From Adlercreutzia faecimuris (lineage in GTDB: Bacteria; Actinomycetota; Coriobacteriia; Coriobacteriales; Eggerthellaceae): a stretch of DNA of 64,000 bases. The stretch spans positions 806,001 to 870,000 of the forward strand of contig NZ_JAJMLW010000001.1 of the NCBI RefSeq assembly GCF_022669055.1, in the 5' to 3' direction. This document shows, piece after piece, positions 52,777-60,903 of the stretch (positions are counted from its first letter, which is position 1; every line of letters begins with the position of its first letter). The notes under the pieces are model-generated. The model worked only from the letters and a program-made list of their open reading frames with translations, made no database searches and had not been told where the DNA came from. Both the position numbers and the translations under genes were made by a program.

Positions 52777-53397
52777 ATGCGCTACGGATTTGCGATAGAC
52801 ACGAAGCGGTGCATCGGGTGCCACACCTGCTCGACCGCGTGCCGCATCGAGAACAACCTGCCTGCGGGCATGTGGTGGAACCGGGCGCTCACCGAGGGCG
52901 GTGCCGAGATGGACACCCCGGCCGGTGAGTTCCCCGACGCGACGATGAGCTACCTGACGGTGGCCTGTCAGCACTGCGAGAACCCGGCCTGCGTGAAGGT
53001 GTGCCCCGTGGGCGCGACGTACAAGGATCCGGAGACCGGTGTCGTGCGCCAGGACTACGACAAATGCATCGGCTGCCGCATGTGCATGAGCGCCTGCCCC
53101 TACAACGGGGTGCGGTCGTTCAACTGGGAGGAGCCGTCCTACGTGGTGGACTTCGCCATGGGCGACGCCGACGTGCCCCCGCACCAGAAGCACGTGGTGG
53201 AGAAGTGCACGATGTGCTGGCACCGCCTGGCGAAAGGGGAGGAGCCCATGTGCGTGAAGACGTGCCTGGCCCGCGCCCGCTTCTGGGGCGATCTGGATGA
53301 CCCCGAGAGCGAGGTGGCGAAGCTGGTGCGCGAGCGCTCGAGCAAGCAGCTTCTCGCCGACGAGGGCACCAAGCCGTCCGTCTATTATCTCGTCTAG
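52777..53397 (+). CDS. DmsB-like four-cluster Fe-S subunit, operon 1
   Basis: A 206-residue protein that starts three bases after the catalytic subunit. Four ferredoxin motifs are visible: CIGCHTCSTAC, CQHCENPACVKVCP, CIGCRMCMSACP and CTMCWHRLAKGEEPMCVKTC. It relays electrons from the NrfD-like membrane subunit to the Mo enzyme. It has no signal of its own and would be carried through the Tat system with its partner. Very similar to the subunit at 58110. Confidence 0.92.
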   Translation: MRYGFAIDTKRCIGCHTCSTACRIENNLPAGMWWNRALTEGGAEMDTPAGEFPDATMSYLTVACQHCENPACVKVCPVGATYKDPETGVVRQDYDKCIGCRMCMSACPYNGVRSFNWEEPSYVVDFAMGDADVPPHQKHVVEKCTMCWHRLAKGEEPMCVKTCLARARFWGDLDDPESEVAKLVRERSSKQLLADEGTKPSVYYLV

Positions 53398-53411
53398 GAA
53401 GGATGACGACT

Positions 53412-54680
53412 ATGTCTGATATCAACAACGGCGTCGGCGTCATCGACGACGACTTCAACCCGGCTGCGGCGCCTGGCGCCCGCGAGGCGGCCGGTGTCCG
53501 GGCGGCGGCCTGGGGCGGCAGGGGCCTCACCGTCGCCATCGGCGTGTCCGCCGCGCTGGCCGTGCTCGGCATCGTGCTGTGGGTGATCCAGCTCTCCGGC
53601 GGCATGGTGCAGACCGGCATGCGCAACCTCGATTCCTGGGGCCTCTACATCACCAACTTCATGTTCTTCGTGGGCCTGTCGGCCGGCGGCCTCATCATCA
53701 GCTCGGTGCCCAAGGCGTTCGGCATCGCGGGCTTCGGCGGCATCTCGAAGGTGGCCGTGTGGACGTCCATCGCCGCCACCGTGTGCGCCATCGCCTTCGT
53801 GGTGGTCGACCTCGGCCAGCCGATGCGCCTGTGGGAGCTCTTCGCCTACTCGAACCTGGGGTCGCCGCTGATGTGGGACATCATCGTGTTGGGCACCTAC
53901 CTCATCCTGTCCTGCGTGTACCTGTGGGCCACGCTGCAGAACGAGCGCGGCCGCGTGTCGGCGACCGCCCTGCGCGTGATCTCGGTGGTGGCGCTCGTGT
54001 GCGCCGTGCTGGTGCACAGTGTGACCGCGTGGATCTTCGGGCTTCAGCAGGGCCGCGAGATGTGGCACACGGCGCTCCTGGCCCCGTGGTTCGTGAGTTC
54101 CGCGCTCGTGTGCGGCACCGCGCTCGTCGCCATCGTGGTGGTGGCGCTGCGCAAGGCCGGCTACCTGGCGCTCGACCAGGCGAACGTGACGAAGCTTGCC
54201 AAGCTGCTGGGCGCCTTCATCTGCGTCGACCTGTACTTCTTCGGCTGCGACCTGCTCACCGAGGCGTTCCCCGCCGCCGGCGGCATGGCCGTGGTGGACA
54301 TGCTCGTATCCGGCCCGCTCGCCCCGTTCTTCTGGGTGGAGGTCATCGGCTGCGTGGCGTGCGCCGTGGTGTGCTTCACCCCGTCGCTGCGCCGCCCCGG
54401 CCTCATCGTCGGCGCGTCGGCGCTGGCCATCGCCGCCATCTTCTGCAAGCGCGTCCAGCTGCTGATCGGCGGCTTCCAGATCACGAACCTGGAGATGGCC
54501 GGCCCCGTGACGCCCATGACCGTCACCGGCTGGGAGTCCGGCATTTCCGGCGCCTACCAGGGGCTGGTGTACTGGCCGACGATGATCGAGTGGGGCGTCA
54601 CCCTGGGCGTCATCGCGCTCGGCGCCCTCATCCTGCTGGCCGGCCTGCGCTACCTGCCGCTGCGCCCGAAGCAGGACTAG
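53412..54680 (+). CDS. NrfD-like membrane anchor subunit, operon 1
   Basis: A 422-residue protein with about ten helices. An N-terminal cytoplasmic tail of 40 residues (MSDINNGVGVIDDDFNPAAA) precedes the first helix. Family marks are SWGLYITNFMFFVGLSAGG, VVDLGQPMRLWEL and HSVTAWIFGLQQGREMWH. It should oxidise menaquinol and anchor the complex. The ATG at 53412 is chosen since GGAAGGATG is spaced for it; an ATG at 53403 overlaps that site. The paralogue at 58745 has the same length. Confidence 0.9.
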   Translation: MSDINNGVGVIDDDFNPAAAPGAREAAGVRAAAWGGRGLTVAIGVSAALAVLGIVLWVIQLSGGMVQTGMRNLDSWGLYITNFMFFVGLSAGGLIISSVPKAFGIAGFGGISKVAVWTSIAATVCAIAFVVVDLGQPMRLWELFAYSNLGSPLMWDIIVLGTYLILSCVYLWATLQNERGRVSATALRVISVVALVCAVLVHSVTAWIFGLQQGREMWHTALLAPWFVSSALVCGTALVAIVVVALRKAGYLALDQANVTKLAKLLGAFICVDLYFFGCDLLTEAFPAAGGMAVVDMLVSGPLAPFFWVEVIGCVACAVVCFTPSLRRPGLIVGASALAIAAIFCKRVQLLIGGFQITNLEMAGPVTPMTVTGWESGISGAYQGLVYWPTMIEWGVTLGVIALGALILLAGLRYLPLRPKQD

Positions 54681-55033
54681 CCTACTCCCGCCCGCGACCC
54701 GGCACCCCTCCCGCCGGGCCGCGGGCTTCCCCCGCGCCTGCCGCGCGCAGGCCGCGGAGCCCGCGCCGCCCGCCCGGCGGCCGCGGATGGCCCGCGTCTC
54801 GCCTCGCAGCGGGCGCGTGAAACCCGCGCCGCCCGCACGGCGACTGCGGGCAACCAGGCAGTCGGGGTCTCCGCCGCCCACCCTTTGCGGCGCCCCCGAC
54901 CGGCCGGGCCCATCTTCAGACACCCGGCCGCCGCGCCGCCCCGCGCCTACCCAGCGCCGGGGCGGCGCCTCTTTGTTCGGGCGCCCTGGCGGGGGAGGGG
55001 CGCCGCCAAAACTCGGGAAATCGCGCCCTCGAC
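54681..55033. other. Intergenic spacer after dms operon 1
   Basis: About 350 bases of GC-rich DNA. Open frames here have no recognisable motif or ribosome binding site. Several short GC stems are possible, but no clear terminator with a T-run was found. Confidence 0.5.
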
Positions 55034-55181
55034 GCAAATTCGGGCGGTTTTGCACCCGGCTGTCGCCCTTCGGCTGGCCAGCCCGCCCTCGGTTCCTTCA
55101 GCGACCTGGGGCTTTGTCGCGCCGGCTCTTCCAGGGCGTCGGTCTTCTCGCTTCGGGGAGTGCAAAACCGCCCGAATTTGC
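55034..55181. repeat. Long inverted-repeat element, family B copy 2 (perfect arms)
   Basis: Arms at 55034-55055 and 55160-55181 are perfect 22-base inverted copies containing GCAAATTCGGGCGGTTTTGC. The interior is 104 bases, exactly as in the copy at 26610. ACCTGGG (55104-55110) ends 49 bases before the right arm. Confidence 0.88.
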
Positions 55182-55239
55182 ACGGAGGCGCCGCTTTTTC
55201 ACGGGCCTCCTCCCCACGCCGACCCGGCGCGCATCCTCT

Positions 55240-55320
55240 TGTCATAGGCTGCCCTACATTTCTTCTTGACATCCCTCCTCTGCGTATGACAGACTATGAC
55301 AAGAAGAATCCGGCCGATTC
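55240..55320 (+). promoter_or_regulatory. Promoter region of dms operon 2 with TGTCATA/TATGACA half-sites
   Basis: TGTCATA (55240-55246) with an imperfect copy ten bases on, TTGACA (55266-55271), CAGACT (55290-55295, spacing 18), and TATGACA at 55285-55291 and 55295-55301. A hairpin GAATC-CGGCC-GATTC (55306-55320) follows. The order is the same as at dms operon 1, but the spacer has no G-run. Confidence 0.65.
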
Positions 55321-55421
55321 TGGGAAGTAAAGGGGGAGCGCGGCGGCGCGCCCGCGGGCTGCGAGAAGATGGGCGGCGAGCGGGCAAAGGGACGCCGAGG
55401 CGCTCCGAAAGGGTATCTCAG

Positions 55422-55466
55422 GCATCGACGCCGAGGCGCGGGGGCGCGCCGAGGCGCCGTCGATGC
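55422..55466 (+). other. Leader hairpin of dms operon 2
   Basis: GCATCGACG (55422-55430) pairs with CGTCGATGC (55458-55466). The 27-base loop can pair further (CCGAGGCGC repeats). It lies in the 320-base leader between promoter and start codon, a region with several direct copies of GCCGAGGCGC. Confidence 0.4.
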
Positions 55467-55639
55467 GAAGGCGCGGAACGTCCGCCAAGGCGCAGGGGTG
55501 CGCCGGGGCGGTCGCGCGCGGCGCCCATCCGACGGAGGGGACGGCGCCGGGCATCCGACAGCGGCAGGCCGCGGCGCACGCGCGCCCGGGCCGACGCGTC
55601 GGTGCGAGGGGATATCCTGGCTATCTTCGAGGAGGAGAG

Positions 55640-58099
55640 ATGTCAGGAACCACCAGCCCGCACGGCGGGCTCACGAGGCGCGGCTTCCTCAAGGCCACCG
55701 GCGCCCTCGCCGGAGCGGCGGCCCTCGCCGGCGCCGCGACCACCACGCTGTCCGCCCATGCGGACGACAAGCTGCCCGACACGGGCGACCAGGTCTTCTC
55801 GGGCTACTGCCGCGGCAACTGCCTCGGCGGCTGCGCCCTCGACATCCACGTGCGCGACGGCCGCGTCGCCCGCGTGGCGCCGCACATCTTCGCCGATGAC
55901 GACGGCACGGGCATGTCCCGCATCTGCACGCGCGGCATCACGCACCCGCAGCGCATCTACGACCCCAACCGCCTCAAGTACCCGATGAAGCGCGTCGGCG
56001 AGCGCGGCTCCGGCGAGTTCGAGCGCATCAGCTGGGAGGAGGCCATCTCCACCATCTGCGAGAAGTGGAAGGGCTACCGCGAGCAGTACGGCGACTCCTC
56101 CATCGCCCAGTGGTACCTGGCCGGCAACGACGGCGCGCTCCACGGGTTCCTCGGCTCGGCGTGGCGCCGCTTCACCCGCGCCATGCAGGCGTCGTCCATC
56201 ATGACCGGCGCCGACTACTCCGGCATCTACATGAACAGCCTGACCATCGGCGACAGCGCCACCTTCGGCCCGTGGAACGAGGCCACCACGCTGCGCGAGG
56301 CCAAGCACATCTTCATCTGGGGCACCAACCCCGTCGAGTCGCGCCCGCACGATTGGCGCTTCATCCTGGACGCCCAGGACAACGGGTGCAAGGTGACGGC
56401 CATCGACCCCATCTGCACCATGTCCGCCAGCCGCGCCGACCGCTACATCCCCATCCGCGCCAACTCCGACACGGCGCTCGCCATGGCGTGCTGCCGCATC
56501 GTCATCGACGAGGGGCTGACCGACGACGCCTTCCTGCGCAAGGCCACCGTCGCCCCCTTCCTGGTGCGCAAGGACACCGGCGCCTACCTGCGCGCGGCCG
56601 ACCTCGGCGAGGCCGACGAGGCGGCGGGGAAGAAGGTGCTCGTCTGGGACGAGGCCTCCGGCGCCGCGGTGCCCCAGGACACGGTGGCGACGCCGGCTCT
56701 GTGGGGCACGTTCACGGTGAACGGCGTGGAGGTGACCACGGCACTCGAGCTGCTCAAGGAGCGCGTCGACGAGTGGACGCCCGAGCGCGCCGCCGAGGTG
56801 TGCGGCATGGCGGTCGACGACGTGTACGAGATCGCCCATGACGTGGCCGACGGCCCGTCGTGCATCTACACGTCGTTCGGCTTCGGCCACGCCGGCAACA
56901 GCCACCCCATGTATATGTCCACCGCCGCGCTGCTCATGCTGACGGGCAACCTCGGCAAGCCGGGCACGAGCAACGGCGTGTCCAAGTCGGCCGCCAAGTG
57001 CATCTCGATGAAGTACTTCGTCGTGCCGGGCAAGAACAACGGCCCGCAGTACTACGTGTCGCAGCTGCCCCGCATCATGAACGAGGGCAAGTACGGCGAC
57101 AAGGACGCCGTCATCAAGAGCGTCTACGTCTACTCGGGCAACGTCATCGGCAACACCGCCGGCAAGGCCGAGATGCTCGAGGCCATCAAGAAGATCGACT
57201 TCATCGTGGTCACCGACATGCGCATGACCGACACGGTGAAGTGGGCCGACATCGTGCTGCCCTGCGCCCACTGGTTCGAAGTGAACGACATCTCCACCCG
57301 CGCCATCACCCCGTACGTGATCCTCCAGGAGAAGTGCATGGAGCCTCTGCACGAGGCCAAGAGCGACCTGGACATCTGCAAGCTGCTGGCCGACGGCATG
57401 GGCTTCGACAACCTGTACCCCGACGACGACCTCACCATGCTCGAGAACATCGTGAACTGGTCGAACTTCAAGGGGTGGTCGGCCGACAGCGCCATCACGT
57501 GGGATCGCGTGAAGGCGGAGAAGTGCGTCCGCTGCCGCCCCGAGGGCTGGTGCGACGGCGCCGACGGCGTGTTCGGCACGGCAACCAAGAAGGCCCAGTT
57601 CTACCTGGAGAAGCCCGCGGCGCGCCTCGACCACGGCCAGAAGATCGACGTGGAGCGCGAGCGGCTGCCCTACTTCGAGCCGCCCTTCGAGGCGTGGCCG
57701 ACCACGGTCGACAAGTTCGAGAAGAACCCCCTGGCTGACAAGTACCCCATCGTCTTCGTCCAGTTCCACGGCCGCTGGAGCACCCACACCCAGTTCCGCG
57801 AGACGCCGTGGATCAAGGAGGTCAAGCCCGAGCCGGTGATCCACGTGAGCGTGGAGGACGCCGCCGAGCGCGGCATCGCCAACCGCGACGTGGTGCGCGT
57901 GTTCAACGACCGCGGCGCCTTCAAGGTGAAGGCCGTGGTCGACCCGAGCATGCCCAAGGGCATGGCGAACCTGCCGCACGGCTGCATGGAGGACATGTTC
58001 ATCGAGGGCCACTACCAGTACGTGACCTCCGGCTCGGAAAACGAGGTCTGCAACAACGAGAACTACAGTGACTGCCTGATCCAGATCGAGAAGGCGTAA
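55640..58099 (+). CDS. Tat-exported DMSO reductase-family catalytic subunit, operon 2
   Basis: An 819-residue Mo-bis-MGD protein with a twin-arginine signal (LTRRGFLKATG, residues 11-21) and a [4Fe-4S] motif at Cys57, Cys61 and Cys65 plus a later Cys in RICTRG. Ser194 in GADYSGIY matches the Mo-ligating Ser of E. coli DmsA. SWEEAISTI, WGTNPVE and MLTGNLGKPGTSNG follow the family order. The start has GAGGAGGAGAG. It is clearly more DmsA-like than the operon 1 enzyme; the acceptor is probably DMSO, methionine sulfoxide or an N-oxide. No TorD/DmsD chaperone gene is nearby. Confidence 0.9.
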   Translation: MSGTTSPHGGLTRRGFLKATGALAGAAALAGAATTTLSAHADDKLPDTGDQVFSGYCRGNCLGGCALDIHVRDGRVARVAPHIFADDDGTGMSRICTRGITHPQRIYDPNRLKYPMKRVGERGSGEFERISWEEAISTICEKWKGYREQYGDSSIAQWYLAGNDGALHGFLGSAWRRFTRAMQASSIMTGADYSGIYMNSLTIGDSATFGPWNEATTLREAKHIFIWGTNPVESRPHDWRFILDAQDNGCKVTAIDPICTMSASRADRYIPIRANSDTALAMACCRIVIDEGLTDDAFLRKATVAPFLVRKDTGAYLRAADLGEADEAAGKKVLVWDEASGAAVPQDTVATPALWGTFTVNGVEVTTALELLKERVDEWTPERAAEVCGMAVDDVYEIAHDVADGPSCIYTSFGFGHAGNSHPMYMSTAALLMLTGNLGKPGTSNGVSKSAAKCISMKYFVVPGKNNGPQYYVSQLPRIMNEGKYGDKDAVIKSVYVYSGNVIGNTAGKAEMLEAIKKIDFIVVTDMRMTDTVKWADIVLPCAHWFEVNDISTRAITPYVILQEKCMEPLHEAKSDLDICKLLADGMGFDNLYPDDDLTMLENIVNWSNFKGWSADSAITWDRVKAEKCVRCRPEGWCDGADGVFGTATKKAQFYLEKPAARLDHGQKIDVERERLPYFEPPFEAWPTTVDKFEKNPLADKYPIVFVQFHGRWSTHTQFRETPWIKEVKPEPVIHVSVEDAAERGIANRDVVRVFNDRGAFKVKAVVDPSMPKGMANLPHGCMEDMFIEGHYQYVTSGSENEVCNNENYSDCLIQIEKA

Positions 58100-58109
58100 G
58101 GGGGCTGTC

Positions 58110-58730
58110 ATGAGATACGGAATGGTCATCGACCAGAAGCGCTGCATCGGCTGCTGGACGTGCGCGATGTCGTGCAAGTCGGCCAACGGGCTGCCCGACG
58201 GCGTGTGGTGGAACCGGGTGCTCTCCGACGGCGGCGAGGAGTTCGAGACGATGCGCGGCGAGTTCCCCCACGCCAAGGTGGACTTCACGCCCGTGAGCTG
58301 CCAGCACTGCGAGAACCCGGCCTGCGTCAAGGTGTGCCCGGTCGGCGCGACGTACAAGGATCCCGACACGGGGATCGTGCGCCAGGACTACGACAAGTGC
58401 ATCGGCTGCCGCATGTGCATGGCGGCCTGCCCCTACACGGGCGTGCGCTCGTTCAACTGGGAGGAGCCGGCCTACTCCATCGGCTTCGCGACCGGCGATG
58501 CCGACGCGGCGCCGCATCAGAAGCACGTCGTCGAGAAGTGCACGTTCTGCTACCAGCGCACCTCCCAGGGCGAGACGCCCGCCTGCATGGAGCTCTGCCC
58601 CGTGCGCGCCCGCTTCTGGGGCGATCTGGACGACCCGGAAAGCGAGGTGGCGAAGCTGGTCGCCACCCGCAGCTACCAGCAGCTTCTGCCCGACGAGGGC
58701 ACCAAGCCGTCTGTGTATTACCTCGTGTAG
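58110..58730 (+). CDS. DmsB-like four-cluster Fe-S subunit, operon 2
   Basis: A 206-residue protein with motifs CIGCWTCAMSC, CQHCENPACVKVCP, CIGCRMCMAACP and CTFCYQRTSQGETPACMELC. It is the same length as the operon 1 subunit and near identical over the middle two clusters and the C-terminal DEGTKPSVYYLV. It connects the Mo subunit with the NrfD-like anchor. Confidence 0.92.
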   Translation: MRYGMVIDQKRCIGCWTCAMSCKSANGLPDGVWWNRVLSDGGEEFETMRGEFPHAKVDFTPVSCQHCENPACVKVCPVGATYKDPDTGIVRQDYDKCIGCRMCMAACPYTGVRSFNWEEPAYSIGFATGDADAAPHQKHVVEKCTFCYQRTSQGETPACMELCPVRARFWGDLDDPESEVAKLVATRSYQQLLPDEGTKPSVYYLV

Positions 58731-58744
58731 AAAGGATGACGACC

Positions 58745-60013
58745 ATGTCTGATATCAACAACGGCGTCGGCGTCATCGACGACGACTTCAACCCGGCCGC
58801 GGCGCCGAAGGCCCGCGAGGCGGCCGGCGCCCGGGCGGCTGCCTGGGGCGGGAAGGGCCTGACCGCCGGCATCGCCGTGAGCGCCCTGATCGCCCTGATC
58901 GGCATCGTGCTCTGGGTCATGCAGCTCTCCGGCGGCATGGTGCAGACGGCCATGAGGAACCTCGACTCGTGGGGCCTCTACATCACGATGTTCATGTTAT
59001 TCGTCGGGCTCTCCGCCGGCGGCCTCATCATCTCGTCGGTGCCGAAGGCCTTCGGGATCCGCGGCTTCGGCGGGATCTCCAAGGTGGCCGTCATGTCCTC
59101 CATCGCCGCCACGGTCGCGGCCATCGCGTTCGTGGTGGTCGACCTGGGGCAGCCCCTGCGCCTGTGGGAGCTGTTCGCGTACTCCAACCTGGGGAGCCCG
59201 CTGATGTGGGACATCATCGTGCTGGGGACCTACCTCATCCTGTCCTGCGTGTACCTCTGGGCGCAGGTGCGGGCCGAGGCCGGCAGGGTGTCGGCGACGG
59301 CCCTGCGCGTCATCAGCGTGGTGGCGCTCGTGTGCGCCGTGCTCGTGCACTCCGTGACCGCCTGGATCTTCGGCCTGCAGCAGGGCCGCGAGATGTGGCA
59401 CACGGCGCTGCTGGCCCCGTGGTTCGTGTCCTCGGCCCTCGTCTGCGGCACCGGCCTCGTGCTTGCGGTGTGCGCGGGCCTGTCCAGGGCGGGCTACATC
59501 GAGTTCGGGCGTGACAACCAGGTCAAGCTCGCCAAGCTCCTGGCCGTCTTCGTCCTCGTCGACCTCTACTTCTTCGGCTGCGACCTGCTCACCGAGGCCT
59601 TCCCGGCCGCCGGGGGCATGGAGGTCGTCGCGATGCTCACGTCCGGCCCGCTCGCGCCCTTCTTCTGGGGCGAGATAGTGCTTTGCGCCGTCGCGGCCGT
59701 GATCTGCCTCGTGCCCTCCCTGCGCACGACCCCGCTGCTCGTCGCGGCCTCGGTGGCCGCCATCCTCGCCATCCTCTGCAAGCGCGTGCAGCTCCTCGTC
59801 GGCGGCTTCCAGCTGACGAACCTGGACCTGGCCGGCCCCGTGACCCCCGCCACCGTCACCGGCTGGGAGTCCGGCCTCCAGGGCGCCTATACGGGCATGG
59901 TCTACTGGCCGGCCCCCATCGAGTGGGGCGTGGCCCTCGGCGTCGTCGCCCTCGGCGTCTGCGTCTTCCTCCTGGGCGTCAAGTACCTGCCGCTGCGCCC
60001 GAAGCAGGACTAG
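58745..60013 (+). CDS. NrfD-like membrane anchor subunit, operon 2
   Basis: A 422-residue, ten-helix protein paralogous to the operon 1 anchor, with the same MSDINNGVGVIDDDFNPAAA tail and VVDLGQPLRLWELFAYSN. Around the start the DNA itself is almost identical to operon 1 (two differences in about 75 bases). The ATG at 58745 is preferred over 58736 because AAAGGATG is spaced for it. Expected role: menaquinol oxidation and anchoring. Confidence 0.9.
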   Translation: MSDINNGVGVIDDDFNPAAAPKAREAAGARAAAWGGKGLTAGIAVSALIALIGIVLWVMQLSGGMVQTAMRNLDSWGLYITMFMLFVGLSAGGLIISSVPKAFGIRGFGGISKVAVMSSIAATVAAIAFVVVDLGQPLRLWELFAYSNLGSPLMWDIIVLGTYLILSCVYLWAQVRAEAGRVSATALRVISVVALVCAVLVHSVTAWIFGLQQGREMWHTALLAPWFVSSALVCGTGLVLAVCAGLSRAGYIEFGRDNQVKLAKLLAVFVLVDLYFFGCDLLTEAFPAAGGMEVVAMLTSGPLAPFFWGEIVLCAVAAVICLVPSLRTTPLLVAASVAAILAILCKRVQLLVGGFQLTNLDLAGPVTPATVTGWESGLQGAYTGMVYWPAPIEWGVALGVVALGVCVFLLGVKYLPLRPKQD

Positions 60014-60105
60014 CCTCTCCGATCCGCGCCGTCCCGCCTCCCCGCAGACGGGGCGGCGGCCATCCGCGCGGGCGCGCCGACTCCCTCCCCGGCGCGCCCC
60101 TCCCT

Positions 60106-60148
60106 CCGGCGCCCCCTGCCGTCCCTCCGGCAGGGGGCGCCGGGCTTT
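60106..60148 (+). terminator. Strong intrinsic terminator after dms operon 2
   Basis: A perfect 16-pair stem (60106-60121 with 60128-60143) closes a six-base loop and is followed by GCTTTCC. It lies 93 bases after the anchor gene. Confidence 0.8.
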
Positions 60149-60273
60149 CCCCGTCTTCCTCGGTTCGCGCGCCCGTCCCGCATCCGCGCCGCCGCGCGGC
60201 TTCGCTCGCGCCGATGGGCTGGCGGCACATCGCCATCGCCCTTGCATCCGCACTCTCCGTGCGGCTTTGCTCC

Positions 60274-60448
60274 GCAAAATGGTCGGAATCGCCGGTTTGA
60301 CGACGCTTCGGGGCCGAAGAGGGCCCCTTCCGGGTCGTCCCGCCGTCAACAGCGCCGAGGCTGAAGCCCGTGGCCTGGGGATACTCCGATTCCCGTCCGG
60401 CGGGGGCAGGCTCTGTTGTCGTCAAACCGTCGTTTCAGGCCATTTTGC
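60274..60448. repeat. Long inverted-repeat element, family A copy 2
   Basis: Arms at 60274-60304 and 60418-60448 match inverted in 27 of 31 positions around a 113-base interior. They share GTCGTCAAACCG and CCATTTTGC with copies 1 and 3. CCTGGG (60374-60379) ends 38 bases before the right arm. Confidence 0.82.
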
Positions 60449-60903
60449 AAGTCAGAACTACACGGGGTATACGCGGGAGGGCTCGCCCTTTCGAACCGGG
60501 GCCTCCCGAACGCGCCTCTTGCCAGGGCCCCCGCCCGCGGCTACCATACGGGACGAAGTTGTCCTAGGCTAATGGAATCGGGCCGCGTGGGGCGTGGAGC
60601 GCGTGAGGTGGGGTGCGGTGTGCGGAACACGTGGCATCGGCGTACCCCGGCGGGGCGCAGCGCACGGAACATGCGATACCACGCGCACCCCGGCGACGCG
60701 GCATATGGCGCGAACGCGCCACGCGACCCACGCGCGGCACACGGAATACGTGGCGTCACTGCACCCGGTGGCGCGCGGCGCCCGCGCGGTGCGCCACGCA
60801 GCCCACGCGCAGCGCGGTAGCGCGGTGCGGCATGGCATGCGGAACGAACGCGCCACGCGCCCTGCGGGGCGCGGCGCGGCGAAGGCAGGGAAGGGGGCGG
60901 GAC
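60449..60903. other. Leader region of cassette 2 with a weak operator-like site
   Basis: TGTCCTA at 60560-60566 resembles the TGTCATA half-site, but no paired copy is clear. Bases 60600-60890 are low-complexity with scattered CGGAAC and CGTGGC-like units. The NrfD frame stays open through it without any similarity to the paralogue, so it is treated as leader DNA. Confidence 0.4.

Noticed and set aside
60613-60903. N-terminal extension of the cassette 2 NrfD protein
   Set aside because: The extension is Arg/Thr-rich low-complexity sequence; the paralogue begins at the same VLGDL segment and a purine-rich binding site precedes GTG 60904.
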